This document shows positions 10,801-21,749 of a stretch of 64,000 bases of DNA, piece by piece. The notes below the pieces were generated by a model. That model was not told the DNA's origin. It made no database searches and was given only the letters and a program-made list of their open reading frames with translations. The number at the start of each line of letters is the position of its first letter. The stretch's first letter is position 1. Source of the DNA: Paraconiothyrium sp. Pb-2020 (taxonomy: Eukaryota > Ascomycota > Dothideomycetes > Pleosporales > Didymosphaeriaceae); the NCBI GenBank assembly GCA_022419385.1, contig JAJUBI010000004.1:4507286-4571285 (forward strand). Direction: 5' to 3'. The translations under genes were made by a program, and so were the position numbers.

Positions 10801-13800
10801 GAGCATTCTCGAAGAAACCGGTGGAAATATCCGTGTATGTGTAGGATGCATACCGATTTTCTAGGCCATCGAGGACTGCACGTGTAGTACCGCCCGTACC
10901 AGCTCCGACTTCGAGGATGCGCATGCGGGGATACTGATGCGAAAGCTGTCTCGTCATGGCTTCTACGTCGACGTTTCCGTCCTTCGCACCGAGACCTTCG
11001 ACGTATAGACGATCAAGCATACCATCTTGCGTGAGCACTTTCAGGGGTGGTGTGGTTCCACGGACAATCCCAACGAGATTTTGGCCCATGGCATGAAGAA
11101 TGTTCATGTCATTGTTGTCCGGGGGATGAGCAGCACGCCACTCATTCAGCATCTGCATCGTGTCCTTTGCCCACTCAGGTTTGACCTCTGGATGCTGGCC
11201 AGAATCGATTTGAGGAAGCAGATGCTCAAGAACCCAGGTCATCATGTGCTTGCGGAACTTGCCCATCAGCATCAGCTCCTGGGGCAAGATCTTCTTCTTG
11301 AGTTGGCGCAAGTAGAAGTGTGCCGTGCGTGTCAGGTGCTCGTAAAGTTCCAGCTCTGCCTCCGAAAGCTTGGCTCCCTTGCCAGGTTCAATACCAAAGC
11401 GTGCGTCTCTTGCCCAAGCTGTACCTGCATAGAGCCAGGGCTGCTGGCGCTGTCCAACGGCGGTTACGTGGAGTCCACGTATCTGCACTTCAGTGCTAGC
11501 ATCGCCCGCATTGGAAATGTCCACATCGCCCGACAGGCTGGTTTGATCGGCCGATGTAACTCTGGCGTCAACTGTAAGGATAGAGTCAATTGATTCGGAA
11601 GTCATCATGTTAATCCTGACACGATCGATTCGCCTAGGTAGATAGATGGTCTGCAATCGACCGTCTCCGGGGAACGAAAAGCCGGCAAGCAAACCATGAA
11701 TAGTGGTATCAAGAGGCGCAGGATGCATAGATGGACGTATCGAAGAGCCTTTGGGCGGCGGCGATACCGTCATAACGGCACTGTTGAGCCGCCTCGACAC
11801 CGACTTCGCTTTGAAGGGTTCCGCGTAGTTGTAGCCTACTTTGCTGAGGCTTTCGTACAGTTGATCGATGTCCAAGTCATCCAAGGGAAGTCGTGGATCA
11901 GTGCGTCGAGGCAGAGCATCCTTATGGGGCTCACCCAATGAGATACGCACACCGGGGGTGAAGTGCGTCGTCAGCCTAGCTTGAGGAGCGTCTAAGGGTT
12001 GAACCGAGTCAACCGCGCCGCTGTAACAAGCAACTTCTGCCGTAATGCTGTCGTCAGACTGGCTCAGAACACGAATAGTGAAGACAACCTCAAGACCTGG
12101 GGAGTCTTCTTCGAGCCGCATTGCACGCATAATGTCGACGTCGTGCAATTCTACGAGACGCAATGGCTGCTGGTCATCAACAAGGCGGATGGCTGCCTCA
12201 TATGTCATCGCAAGGTAACCAGATGCCGGAAATAGGATTTCGCCCTGGATCCTGTGACCTGCTAACCACGGCAGCTCATTTACTCTAATGAGCTGCTTCC
12301 AGTGGACCTCGCGCTTGTCACGTTCGCCGTGGGTATCAGAATGGCCTAGAAGCTCATGGCGTGCTTCTTTCCTGGTACGGAAGATACGAGACGTTCTCGA
12401 CTCTTTCCAGATGAGGTTGGGATGATCCCACGAATAAGCTGGGAGGCCTTTCAGAATGGCGAGCTGCTGCGACTTGCCCTTCGGGAACGCTCGGCGTATT
12501 CCATCAAACGTGATGATGGGGTTTGTCGACGGGAAAAACTTCCACAGCAACCCCAGAGCGTCAGCAAATGATTCTGTTGCGCTCTGCCCACGCTTCAGGA
12601 CTCCGGAATACGGAAGTGAGAGACCGGTCAACATCTTGATCGTCTCGGAGCTTGGGCCTTTGAGAGCCGGGTGTGGTCCGACTTCAAGAGCAAGGTCGAA
12701 GTACTGGTCTTCGTTCAGTGCTCTCGAAACAGCCTGGCTGAAGAGCACGGCCTGTGTCATGTTGTCGACCCAGTACTGGCCCTCGAGTAGGTGGCCATCA
12801 GCCTGGTCAAATGATCGGATACGACCATTCGGTCCAAAGACACTGGAGTACCATCGGCACTGTGTGTTACGGCGTTTTTGGACTTTGACACCACATGCCT
12901 TCATGGATTCGAGGTATGGAGTGCCACATGGTTTCATGTGGTGAGAATGGTACGCCGTGTCGACCTGGAGGACGCGAGCAAAAGTTCCCTCCTCCTGTAA
13001 CCGAGCGTTGGCCTCATCAATCGCTTCAGCATCGCCTGCCAGCGTGCAGCTTGTCTGGGAGTTGCTGGCAGCCACGGCAAGCCTCCCGCCAAACTCGCCA
13101 CAGAAAGTGGTCGCTTGGTTCAGCGACATGCTAACGGCCATCATCTTACCGCGCTTGCCTCCCGGTCCATGCGCTAGGTGAGAGTGAACACCTCTGTAGT
13201 ACGCCACTCGGATCGCATCAGTGGCATTAAGGTACCCCGCGGCATAAGCAGCGCCAATTTCGCCTGACGAATGCCCGACGACAGCAGAGAAGTCGATACC
13301 GGCGGCACGCAGGACATGTACCAGAGCAACCTGGAGAGCAGTACATAGTGGCTGAGAAACGGCGGCTTCGCCAACGCGGGAGGTCTTTGCTGGGGCGTTA
13401 AGCTGATCGACCAAGGTCCAGTCCGGGCGGTCCTCCGCAGGAAGGGAATCCAAACTCTGTTGCATTTGGTCTATGGCGTTGCGGAACAACTCTGAAGAAG
13501 TGTAGAGCTCTTTGCCCATGGTAGCCCATTGTGCTCCCTGGCCAGTAAACACGCCCAGAATGCGAACAGGAAGCACTTCGGGGATACTTGCAGCACGTGT
13601 GGTGCCCTTGAGGGCATCCTTGCCTGTCTCAAGCTTTTCAGCGAGCTGCTCCGCTGAGGTTGCAGAGAACGCAGCGCGGAACGGGAACTCTGTCCGCCGG
13701 AACAGAGTATGTGCAAGTTGGGTGAGGTCCGTCTCAGGGTGTTGGCGAAGATACTCTGCCAGTGCTCCAGCTCCAGCAGCCAAAGCAGTACCCGAATTAG

Positions 13801-15346
13801 CAGACAAGACGAAGGGCCCACCACCTGGTGCGTCCGAAACGTGGACATCCGGCGTTGCGCCGTTCAGCGGCTGGCTGTTTCTCAGGGAGCCAGGGCCGTC
13901 CCAGCTCTCAATGATGGCATGGGCGTTGGTGCCACCGAACCCAAACGAGTTGCAGCTGACACGACGCGGGGTCCCTCGGGGGAGCGCAGGCCAGTCTACT
14001 GTTTCGGTCGGGATGCGCAGATTTCCATAGTACGGTCGAACCTTGGGATTGAGGTTCTTGAAATGAAGATTCGCTGGAATCTGGCCATTTTGGACTGCTA
14101 ACGCCGCTTTGAGCACACCGGCTACACCCGCGGTTCCCTCGGTGTGTCCGATGACAGTCTTGATGCTGCCCACTAGGAGCTGGCCTTCCCTGCCGTTGGG
14201 GAAGAAAACGCTTGAAATGGCGCGAGCTTCGATGGGATCACCGGCTTGCGTTCCCGTACCGTGGGCCTCAAAATACTGTGGGCGGTCGGATTCACGATCT
14301 AGGTTGAGTCCAGCCCGAACATACGTCTCCCGAATGAGTCGTGCCTGCGACTCAGAATCGGGCATTGTGATACCTGGCGTCTTGCCATCTGAGTTCACGC
14401 CCGTCTCGCGAACGATGGCTTCGATGTGGTCGCCATCAGCAATAGCCTGGCTAAGGGTCTTGAGAAAGATGGCAGAAAAGCCCTCTCCTCGAGTGTAGCC
14501 GTCCGCAGCAGCGTCCCACATGAAGGAGCGTCCGTTGGGTGACAACATGTTCAGCTTGAGTATCATCTGTCAGCACGTGCTCAAATCTGCCACTAGTGGT
14601 ACAACAAACCTTAGATTCGCTAACAAATGGTTCAGGTCCAATGATCAAATTCGACCCTGCCGCGACCGCCATCTCGGCTTCTCCATTTCGAAGAGCGGAC
14701 ACTGCTTGGTGCAGCGCAACCAGACTGGACGAACACGCGGTGTCGATGCTTACCGACGGACCTCTCCAGTCGTAAAAGTACGACACGCGGTTAGCCAGTA
14801 TTGACGCCGCAGTGCCAGTTCCGTGGTACTGAGGCAGGCTGTCAATACCTCTGATAGCAGTAAACTGGTAATCGTAGCTCATGCATCCGACGAAAACAGC
14901 AGTAGACGATCCCTTTAGCTGCTGCAACGAGTAACCGGTCGAATCAATGCCCTCATACACTGTCTCAAGCAACATCCGTTGCTGAGGATCCATGGCCTCG
15001 CTCTCCTTTGGGTTGATCGAGAAGAAATCCCGATCGAAAGCGCGAGGGTCTTCTTCGAGAAGATAGGCGTGCTTGACGTTTGCACTCTGTCACTAATACT
15101 TAGCCAACTACACAAGGTTTTGATCATGGTAAGCTATCTTACTCCATGATGTTGACTGTTCTCATTGTAGAACGCTGTGGTGCTGAAACGACTGGTGGGA
15201 ATCTCTTGCACCACGTCTCGGGGAGTTTTTAGGAGCTCCCATAGTTTCGAGGGAGAGGTAGCTCCACCAGGGAAGCGGCAACTGCTACCCACAATCGCGA
15301 TGGGCTCGCGTGTGAAGAACGAGTCTGTTTCGTCGTAGCTGCCCAT
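7808..15346 (-). CDS. highly reducing polyketide synthase, KS-AT-DH-MT-KR-ACP (no ER)
   Basis: Iterative type I PKS. Exons 15346..15143, 15086..14610 and 14554..7808, giving 2475 aa. Domains with visible motifs: KS about residues 10-435 (Cys186 in DTACSSS, His325 in EAHGTGT, His364 in VIGHTEG); AT about 560-880 (Ser656 in GHSSGEIG); DH about 960-1270 (catalytic His near 994 in LAGHRIQGE); C-methyltransferase with SAM motif LEVGAGTGGTT near 1440; KR with GMTGDLG near 2114 and catalytic Tyr near 2256 in GQSAYAAANH; ACP with Ser2428 in LGIDSLVAI. The segment between MT and KR shows no enoyl-reductase nucleotide motif, so ER activity must come from elsewhere, as with LovB. There is no C-terminal condensation, thioesterase or reductase domain. 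All key residues I looked for are present. Product class: methylated, partly reduced linear polyketide, possibly decalin-forming (inference). Confidence 0.95.
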
Positions 15347-15849
15347 GGTAGAGGTCGTAGTGTTGTTGAAAGGTAGGCGTGGTGTTGAATGATAGAAGGG
15401 TTCACACGGGAAGCTAAGGAATCATTGCTTCCTGACCAAGAAAGAAACCAGTACTGGACTGATCTATACTAAAACATATATTGTGTATGCACACCCATTA
15501 GCTGTTAGAGGCGACCGATGCGGCTCTGGAAAGCGACTCCGGTGTCCAAACCGCCGGCGCCGATAACAAAGTCAAGAGCCTGGAACATCTGAAACTAAAA
15601 TTCCGACGCGGTGGCAATCGCGGTGCGGACTATCGTCGTATCTCGAGGAGGAGGATCCTGCCGATGCTGCACCGGTGCCGAGTTTCCGGATTCGAGATGG
15701 TCGGCACCGGTGCGCGATGAGGCTGAATCTTGAAACCAAAGGAAAATAATTCCGAGAAAGCGCAGGTCTAAGAATCACATAGAGTATACTTTTTCACGAT
15801 CCAATTTTTCCATTCTCAAAGATCTTGTACACTAATTCATATCTTCATC
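15347..15849. promoter_or_regulatory. divergent promoter, PKS / trans-ER
   Basis: 503 bp between divergent start codons. It holds the inverted repeat listed at 15669-15713 and a GCGCCGAT octamer at 15557-15564 that recurs in the hydrolase and P450 promoters. TCGG/CCGA-type half sites fit binding by a Zn2Cys6 activator such as the one encoded at 23951-25243. The binding itself is inference. Confidence 0.6.
15669..15713. repeat. inverted repeat of a 13-mer, candidate activator site
   Basis: GCACCGGTGCCGA at 15669-15681 and its exact reverse complement TCGGCACCGGTGC at 15701-15713, separated by 19 bases. Each arm also contains the 10-bp palindrome GCACCGGTGC. It lies in the PKS / trans-ER intergenic region. 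Confidence 0.8.
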
Positions 15850-16954
15850 ATGCCTACTATGAAAGCTCTCGTGGGGGCCGAATCCGGCGGCTATCGCCTT
15901 GACCACGAAGTTGACATCCCCACTCCAAAGCAAGGCTCACTACTCGTCCGTGTGCATGCCGTTGCCCTAAATCCAAGAGACGCAAAGATTGTGGATTTCA
16001 ACAAGTCACCCGGATCATTGGGCGGTTGCGACTTTGCCGGCACCGTGGAAAAGGTGGGAGAAGGAGTCACGAGATTCAAAGAGGGTGACCGGATTCTTGC
16101 CACCACGTTTGGCTCAGATCCTTGGGACAAGACCGTCGGTGCTTTTGCAGACTATGCACTGGCAGAAGAAGACATCAGCTGCCACATTCCCAAAGACTTC
16201 TCTTTTGAGCAAGCATGCTCGATAGGTCTTTCGCTGGCCACGGCCGGCTTGGCTCTCTTTTCATACCCTGGCTTAGAGTTGCCTTTACAAGCGGGATCGG
16301 GTGGAACTGTGCTCATTTCTGGAGGTGCCACAGCCACAGGCACAATGGCGACACAGCTACTGAAGATGTGAGTGGACTGTACAAACTATACTTACCAGTT
16401 CTGACTGACCTCTATTCGCTAGGGCCGGATACACTCCCATTGTCACATGCTCGCCTGTCAACAACGCTCTGTGCGAGTCGTACGGCGCCGCAGCCTGCTT
16501 TGATTACCATTCACCTAACTGGGGCGCTGATATCCGCATGTACACCGAAAACAAGCTCCGTTTCGTTCTCGACTGTGTCACCGACAGCACAAATATGAAG
16601 ATGTGCTACGACGCCATTGGTTCTTCGGGCGGTAGCTACATTGCGCTCGAGAACCTCACTACTACCGTGAAATACACGCGTAGGGACGTACGTGCGGACT
16701 GGTTCCTCGCCGACGCTATCATGGGCGACGGAGTTCATATGACGGGCACCTACGGGCGGCCTCCATCACCCGAGCATAGAGAGTTTGGCAAGCAGTTATT
16801 TGCCCTTGCTGAAGGGTGGCTCAGTGACGGGAGAGTCAAGCACCATCCACTAGAGGTTCAGCAAGGCGGTCTGTCGAAGCTGCCGGAGTATTTGGAGGAC
16901 ATGAAGCTTGGGAAGGTGCATGCGAAGAAACTTGTGGTGCCGTTGATGGCATAG
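15850..16954 (+). CDS. trans-acting enoyl reductase (LovC-like MDR protein)
   Basis: Medium-chain dehydrogenase/reductase expected to reduce enoyl intermediates on the neighbouring PKS, which lacks its own ER. Exons 15850..16367 and 16423..16954 (55-nt intron), giving 349 aa, about the length of LovC-type proteins. The GroES-like N-terminal half (MKALVGAESGGYRLDHEVDI, then NPRDAKIVD and GGCDFAGTVEKVGEGV) lacks zinc-binding cysteine patterns, as expected for enoyl reductases. The nucleotide-binding half has a glycine-rich stretch SGGATATGTMATQLLKMAG across the splice site, a variant of the usual SGGATATG in trans-ERs. The C-terminus GKVHAKKLVVPLM is typical of the family. It is transcribed divergently from the PKS. 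Confidence 0.93.
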
Positions 16955-17645
16955 TTGGGTGGAATGGATCGGGTAGATCGAGAGATAGATGAGAATTGAT
17001 GAAGACATTGAATAGACGCTATCACATACTCAGAAACCAGACCTAACCCACTATCACTAAGAATAAGTACGAATAAGCAACAAGATACTTTGTTGTCACA
17101 TATGTCGACTGATGTTGCAGACGAAGAGCAAGATTCAATGCGGCGCGCTAGTTGTTTCATTTAGAGCAATTGATTTCTGGTACAGCGATACGACAACATC
17201 CTGGGGACAAGTTTGAACATTACCTATCATGCGTAGACCATATCCAACGGCGGGTCTCCTACGGAACTCGGAAAAATCTACATTGTCGCTTTGCCAGGTT
17301 TCACCTATAGATGTATGCGCAGTAGACGACGCGAATACTGAGTCCAGGATTCCGACCTTGTTACAAAAATCCCGTGTTGCGCCGATTTGGGTTGTGGTAC
17401 AATGGATTACTGCCGTATTGGGACCCGACCCCGACCCCGATCCCGACCGATTCGGACCGCCGAGCGCGACTACGTTTGCGGGTCTCGAATCGTCGGATTG
17501 CTACCTACTTAATCAAGAATGTTTAGTATTACACAGTGCTTGATGGAATGCATGTAGGTATACAATCAAATTGACCCTAACTTTTCAGCAAGTCCTCGAG
17601 TCCTCTTCTTTTGCCTCATTTTCAACATTCGCCTAAACTATCACA
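16955..17645. promoter_or_regulatory. intergenic; promoter of the cluster hydrolase
   Basis: About 690 bp between the trans-ER 3' end and the hydrolase start. It contains a GCGCCGAT octamer at 17379-17386 and the hexamer tandem at 17424-17447. The 60 bases before the ATG are pyrimidine-rich (5' UTR-like). No gene seen. Confidence 0.55.
17424..17447. repeat. four tandem CCCGAC hexamers
   Basis: CCCGAC, CCCGAC, CCCGAT, CCCGAC in direct succession, about 200 bp upstream of the hydrolase start codon. It is followed directly by CGATTCGG. It may be a multimerised CCGA half site or a simple repeat. Confidence 0.85.
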
Positions 17646-18787
17646 ATGGCTCCAGCTGCTACTTCTGACCTCCTCAACCGTGAGGTCGATGTGCTACCGC
17701 GTGAAGATCATGAAGTTACCACCCTCGACGGAGTCAAGCTGCATGGTTGGCTCTTTCCCGCTAGGCAGCGTGGCCCAGGCATGATCATGACACCAGGAGT
17801 ACGTTCCCAGGACATCCACTTTCTGTTCGTTGTCTTGAAGCACCTGTCGGCTAAAATGTAAAACTAGTTCAACATGCCTAAAGACGCGATTCTGCCAGAC
17901 CTCGCGAAATGGTTCCAAGAGCATGGTATAACCACCTTTCTCTATGACCCGAAAGGTATTGGCCGTAGTGGTGGAGAGCCTCGAAATGACGTGAGTCTTA
18001 TTGTGCCGTCGTGCTTAATTAACACTAACCTTGATGCTTGTGCATAGATCGACCCAAGGAACATGTCTGAGCATATCCATGATATAGTGACATGGTTCAA
18101 GGAGCTCTCTGTGGTTGACGACACCAAGATTGCGCTTTGGGGTCTTTGCTTTGGAGGCAATGTCACCCTCGGTGCAGCAGCCTTTGAGTACGTCTCCCGT
18201 GTTACCTCTACCTTTCAAGTTTCCTGCGTTGTTCTCCTCATTCTTTCCCAAGCCAGCATAGGCTGACGATAAACCCCAACTACAGCAAGCGCATCGCTGC
18301 GGTGATTTCCGTCGCTCCAATGATCGACGCCAGTGGCTCGCCAGAAAGGCGCCAACCCATTCTCGAGCTCGCCATGCACGACCGCGCTATGCGTCTCGAG
18401 GGCGAAGAACCCATGTTTCTTCCCTATGTCAACGAAGACGGAAGCATTCCGAACGGTCTTCAAATGCCTGCCGATATGATCCCTCAGTTGCACCGGCTCG
18501 GCATCCCCATCGAGAACAAGATCTCAGTACAGACCTACTACAAAGCTCTGTCCTGGAACATTTGCGACGTTGTAAAGTACATCAGCCCCACTCCGGCACT
18601 GATGGTAACGCCCGAGTTGGACGTTTCTTGCCCAGCCGAGGACCAGCTCCGGTGCTTCAAACATATGAACGAGCCAAAGGAGTTGGACATCTTGAAAGGG
18701 AAGAATCATATGGATTGGATCTTCGGTGACTACGAATATATTCTTAACACACAGCTGGATTTCTTGAAAAGGCGTATGGAATTTTAA
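17646..18787 (+). CDS. alpha/beta hydrolase, polyketide transferase / AKT2-like
   Basis: Exons 17646..17798, 17868..17990, 18048..18187 and 18286..18787, giving 305 aa. It resembles fungal alpha/beta hydrolases found beside HR-PKS genes (fumagillin polyketide transferase type and the Alternaria host-toxin hydrolase type), which release or transfer the polyketide chain. Motifs: oxyanion region MTPGFNMPKD, YDPKGIGRSGGEPRND, nucleophile elbow WGLCFGGN, acid in TPELDVSCP and histidine in GKNHMDW. The nucleophile position is Cys, not Ser, as in dienelactone hydrolases. No signal peptide. Junctions are supported by frame and by family-typical sequence (PG|FN, AAF|DKRIAAV). Whether it offloads the PKS product is inference from position. 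Confidence 0.88.
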
Positions 18788-19435
18788 GGGGTTCAGGAAG
18801 CGGCTTTCTTCAAGCTATCGAAGTGTAAAATATCCTGATTATATGAATGCAATGAGTTCATGATACTTGTAGCATGATGCAGGTTAGCCACCGTACACTC
18901 TCAGGCATTCCCGTTCGCTTCGCCAACCGATAGCGTCAAGTTGGGACTTTTGTGCACCTTTTCTTAACGCCTCTGTTGTTCGTTCAATTATAGTATCGTG
19001 ATTTAAAACCTGAAGCGCTGTTCAGGGTGTTTATTAATCACATATCTCGTATTCAACGGTTGACATGCCCTGTATACTTGCAGCATCGCAGAACGTGGTG
19101 CTCATTCGGAAAAGCAACAAGAGCACTGTTGTAGAGATGACAAGAATCCAGGGATGATACTTCGAACGAAATCATGAGGGGTCTGAGACCCGAGAATATC
19201 GGACATTAAGTGTGCCGAAACGCTTTCGTTCATCCAAACATACTTTTCATTCGTGTGTATCGCCATTTCAACGCTAGCAATATCAGAAAAATGGCCTGAG
19301 TACACTTATAACAGCGTAGTGCTAGCAGTGGAGACGTTTGCTAGTCATGAGATCTTCTATGGAACCATTGCTGCTGGCCTATAGGTCCGCCATCCGCTAC
19401 GGTCGAGGAAGCGATGAAAGGTGTACTCGTTCAAA
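18788..19435. other. convergent intergenic spacer
   Basis: About 650 bp between the convergent 3' ends of the hydrolase and the P450. It is AT-richer than the coding flanks. Nothing recognised. Confidence 0.5.
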
Positions 19436-21172
19436 TCATTTAAACTTGCCGTCATCCCACCCCATTATCTCGGCCTCAGCCTCATACGCCCGAGAATAAT
19501 GTTCCATGACATCCGCTGGAGTTCGTCCAGCCCTCAGCCTGAAACTGACATCGAAGTCCTTCGGGCGTAGGGCAACTTCTTGGATATAGCCAGTCTCTAG
19601 GTTCAGATCAATCTCCTTTCCTTCAGGCGGCAAGATATCAAAAGCCCAGATCATCTTGGCTAGCCCAAGGGTCACACTGTGCTTCGCCAAATACATGCCT
19701 GGACATATCCGACGCCCGGCGCCAAAATCGTAAGTGACACGCGCGCCCGATGCTTCCAGACGAGCAGGATCGTGTGCTCCCTCGTGCGATCGCATGCCGA
19801 ATGGATGTCGCAAAAATCGTTCTGGAATGAACTTCTCCGGTTCTTCATAATCCTCCTCGCTATGGTGGATGTTCCAGACGTTAGCGATGACAGCAGTTCC
19901 CCTAGGGATTTTGAAGCCATGATAGATATCATCCTGGGACGTTGCATGGGGAAAAGCTTGCGGGGCGACGGGGCGCCAGCGGTGAGCCTATACGCGACAG
20001 TTTAGTTCCTTGGATTACAAGTGGTACTTTGAGAGTAGTCATACCTCGTACCAAAAAGCCTCCATATACTTCAACTTGGGTACATCAGCCGGCTTAGGCG
20101 TTTCTCCTCCCGTCACCTCGAGAACTTCGTCCCTCATCTTCTTCTGGAGCTCTGGATACTTTGCTAGGAGCATCAGAATAGTTGTCAATGTCGCCAGTGA
20201 TGTCGCCCAGCCGGTTGCCATTGTGTGAAACGCGGTGTTACCAATGTCTTTATCCGTAAACATGTACTCCTTCTTCTCCCGCTTTTGCTTCAACATCCTT
20301 GCCAAAACGCTCTCCCACCCGATCTGTCTGCCTGAATCCAGAGCCTCGCGCTGTTGCTCAGCAGCTTTCCTGAACTTTACTCCCATTCCGATAACAGTCT
20401 CCCTGAGGGCTCGAGCTCTGATCTTCCACTCAGCCATCCCGAAAAACTCTGGTAGATAGCTCAGAATGGGGAAGACATCTCTTGGGTGTGGTGCTGTGAG
20501 AGCGGAATACTCATCACTGCAGTGTATAAAGTCTTCGACGAAGAAACCTAGATCTTCCATGCCGTCCGGCCGCCTACCGCACACACCCAAGGTCGGCGCG
20601 CTCATCATCCAGCATACTAAGATTGTTTCCAAATTCTTCTGTCTCGCATTCGGATTTTCGAGCAACTTGACTAAGAGTCTGGCTGTTTCGGCATCGTAGA
20701 TTGGACGCAGTCTCGTGACAGCTGCCTGGCCAAAATTGTTGTTGAACTCTTTGCGCCAGAGGGTGAGCCAAGCAGAATTTTTCTGTTGAATCGCAGCTCT
20801 GATGTCGTCTTTGAACACCCAAGTATCGTTCATATATTGACTGGGGCGGTCACTGTACACGGCGCCACGCTGATCAAACAGTTCTCGAACTAGGCGGCCA
20901 CTGTTCAAAACCACGACATTGCTCGCGCCCTTTTTGACACCAATTGGAGTGTCTTTGCCATAGTACTTGGCCCATTCGCTTAATGTGAGGTAAGGGAAGG
21001 CTCTGTTGAGCTGGAGAAGGTTGCCGAAGCCGGGAAGCCCCCGTGGCCCAGGAGGGAAGGCTTTCGGACGAAGAGTAGCGAGAAGATAGACCACGGTATT
21101 GGTGACAAGAAGAATCGAGAAAGCGTAGATCAGGAAGCCTGGTGAAAGGAACGCTGCAACAAGACCCGCCAT
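19436..21172 (-). CDS. cytochrome P450 monooxygenase (OrdA/CYP64-like)
   Basis: Membrane-bound haem monooxygenase, probably oxidising the polyketide. Exons 21172..20045 and 19987..19436 (57-nt intron), giving 559 aa. An N-terminal anchor (AFLSPGFLIYAFSILLVTNT) is followed by the proline hinge PPGPRGLPGFGN. The ExxR helix lies around the splice site (EAFWYE|AHRWRPVAP) and the haem loop FGAGRRICPG holds Cys471. The usual I-helix motif [AG]Gx[DE]T[TS] is altered here to TGWATS, with no acidic residue. ATG 21172 was chosen because it precedes the anchor directly; an in-frame upstream ATG at 21199 would add nine residues. General similarity is to the O-methylsterigmatocystin oxidoreductase group; substrate unknown. 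Confidence 0.93.
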
Positions 21173-21749
21173 TTCGTGTTCTGGCCTGACACAAAGCAAC
21201 GGTTGTGCTCACGTCAGAGATTTGAGGAATAAATGTGTGCATTCGGGTACTAGAAGTAAAGCTATGGACCGCACACCAATAGACCCGAGACACGATATAG
21301 CAACATAGAATCGCGCCTCGGAACAATCCTCGTCGCGAACATTAACTCACATCAGGTGATGCGGCTCAGTCTACAGACCGGTGTCGGACAGACCGGCAAC
21401 TTTTTGTTTGATGTTGCTCGGAAGTCCGCGATCAATTAGGAAGCCGGTCGGTATCATATCGGCGCATCGGTCGCAGGAGTCGGCGCCGATTCAGTGGCGG
21501 AAACATCATTACATGAAGCACTGGCTAAGATGGGAAAAACTATCCCTTGGGCTCCGTATTGATTCCGTAGTTTCGTCAGCAGTAGTGCATAGGAAAAAAC
21601 TCCAAGTATCGTGTGTTCACCCAGGATTCGTAGATACAAAAGCCGGATTCAGTAGAGCCATTCCTTCGATCCCCACGCAATGCTTATAGCCGAAAGGTCG
21701 CCCGATAAGACTACACATTCAGCAAAATACCCAAAGAGGCTTCTTGAAG
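21173..21749. promoter_or_regulatory. divergent promoter, P450 / Dabb protein
   Basis: 577 bp between divergent start codons. Contains the palindrome TCGGCGCCGA at 21480-21489, which overlaps the GCGCCGAT octamer at 21483-21490 shared with the PKS/ER and hydrolase promoters. Several further CCGGT/CGG half sites occur at 21370-21470. Confidence 0.55.
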
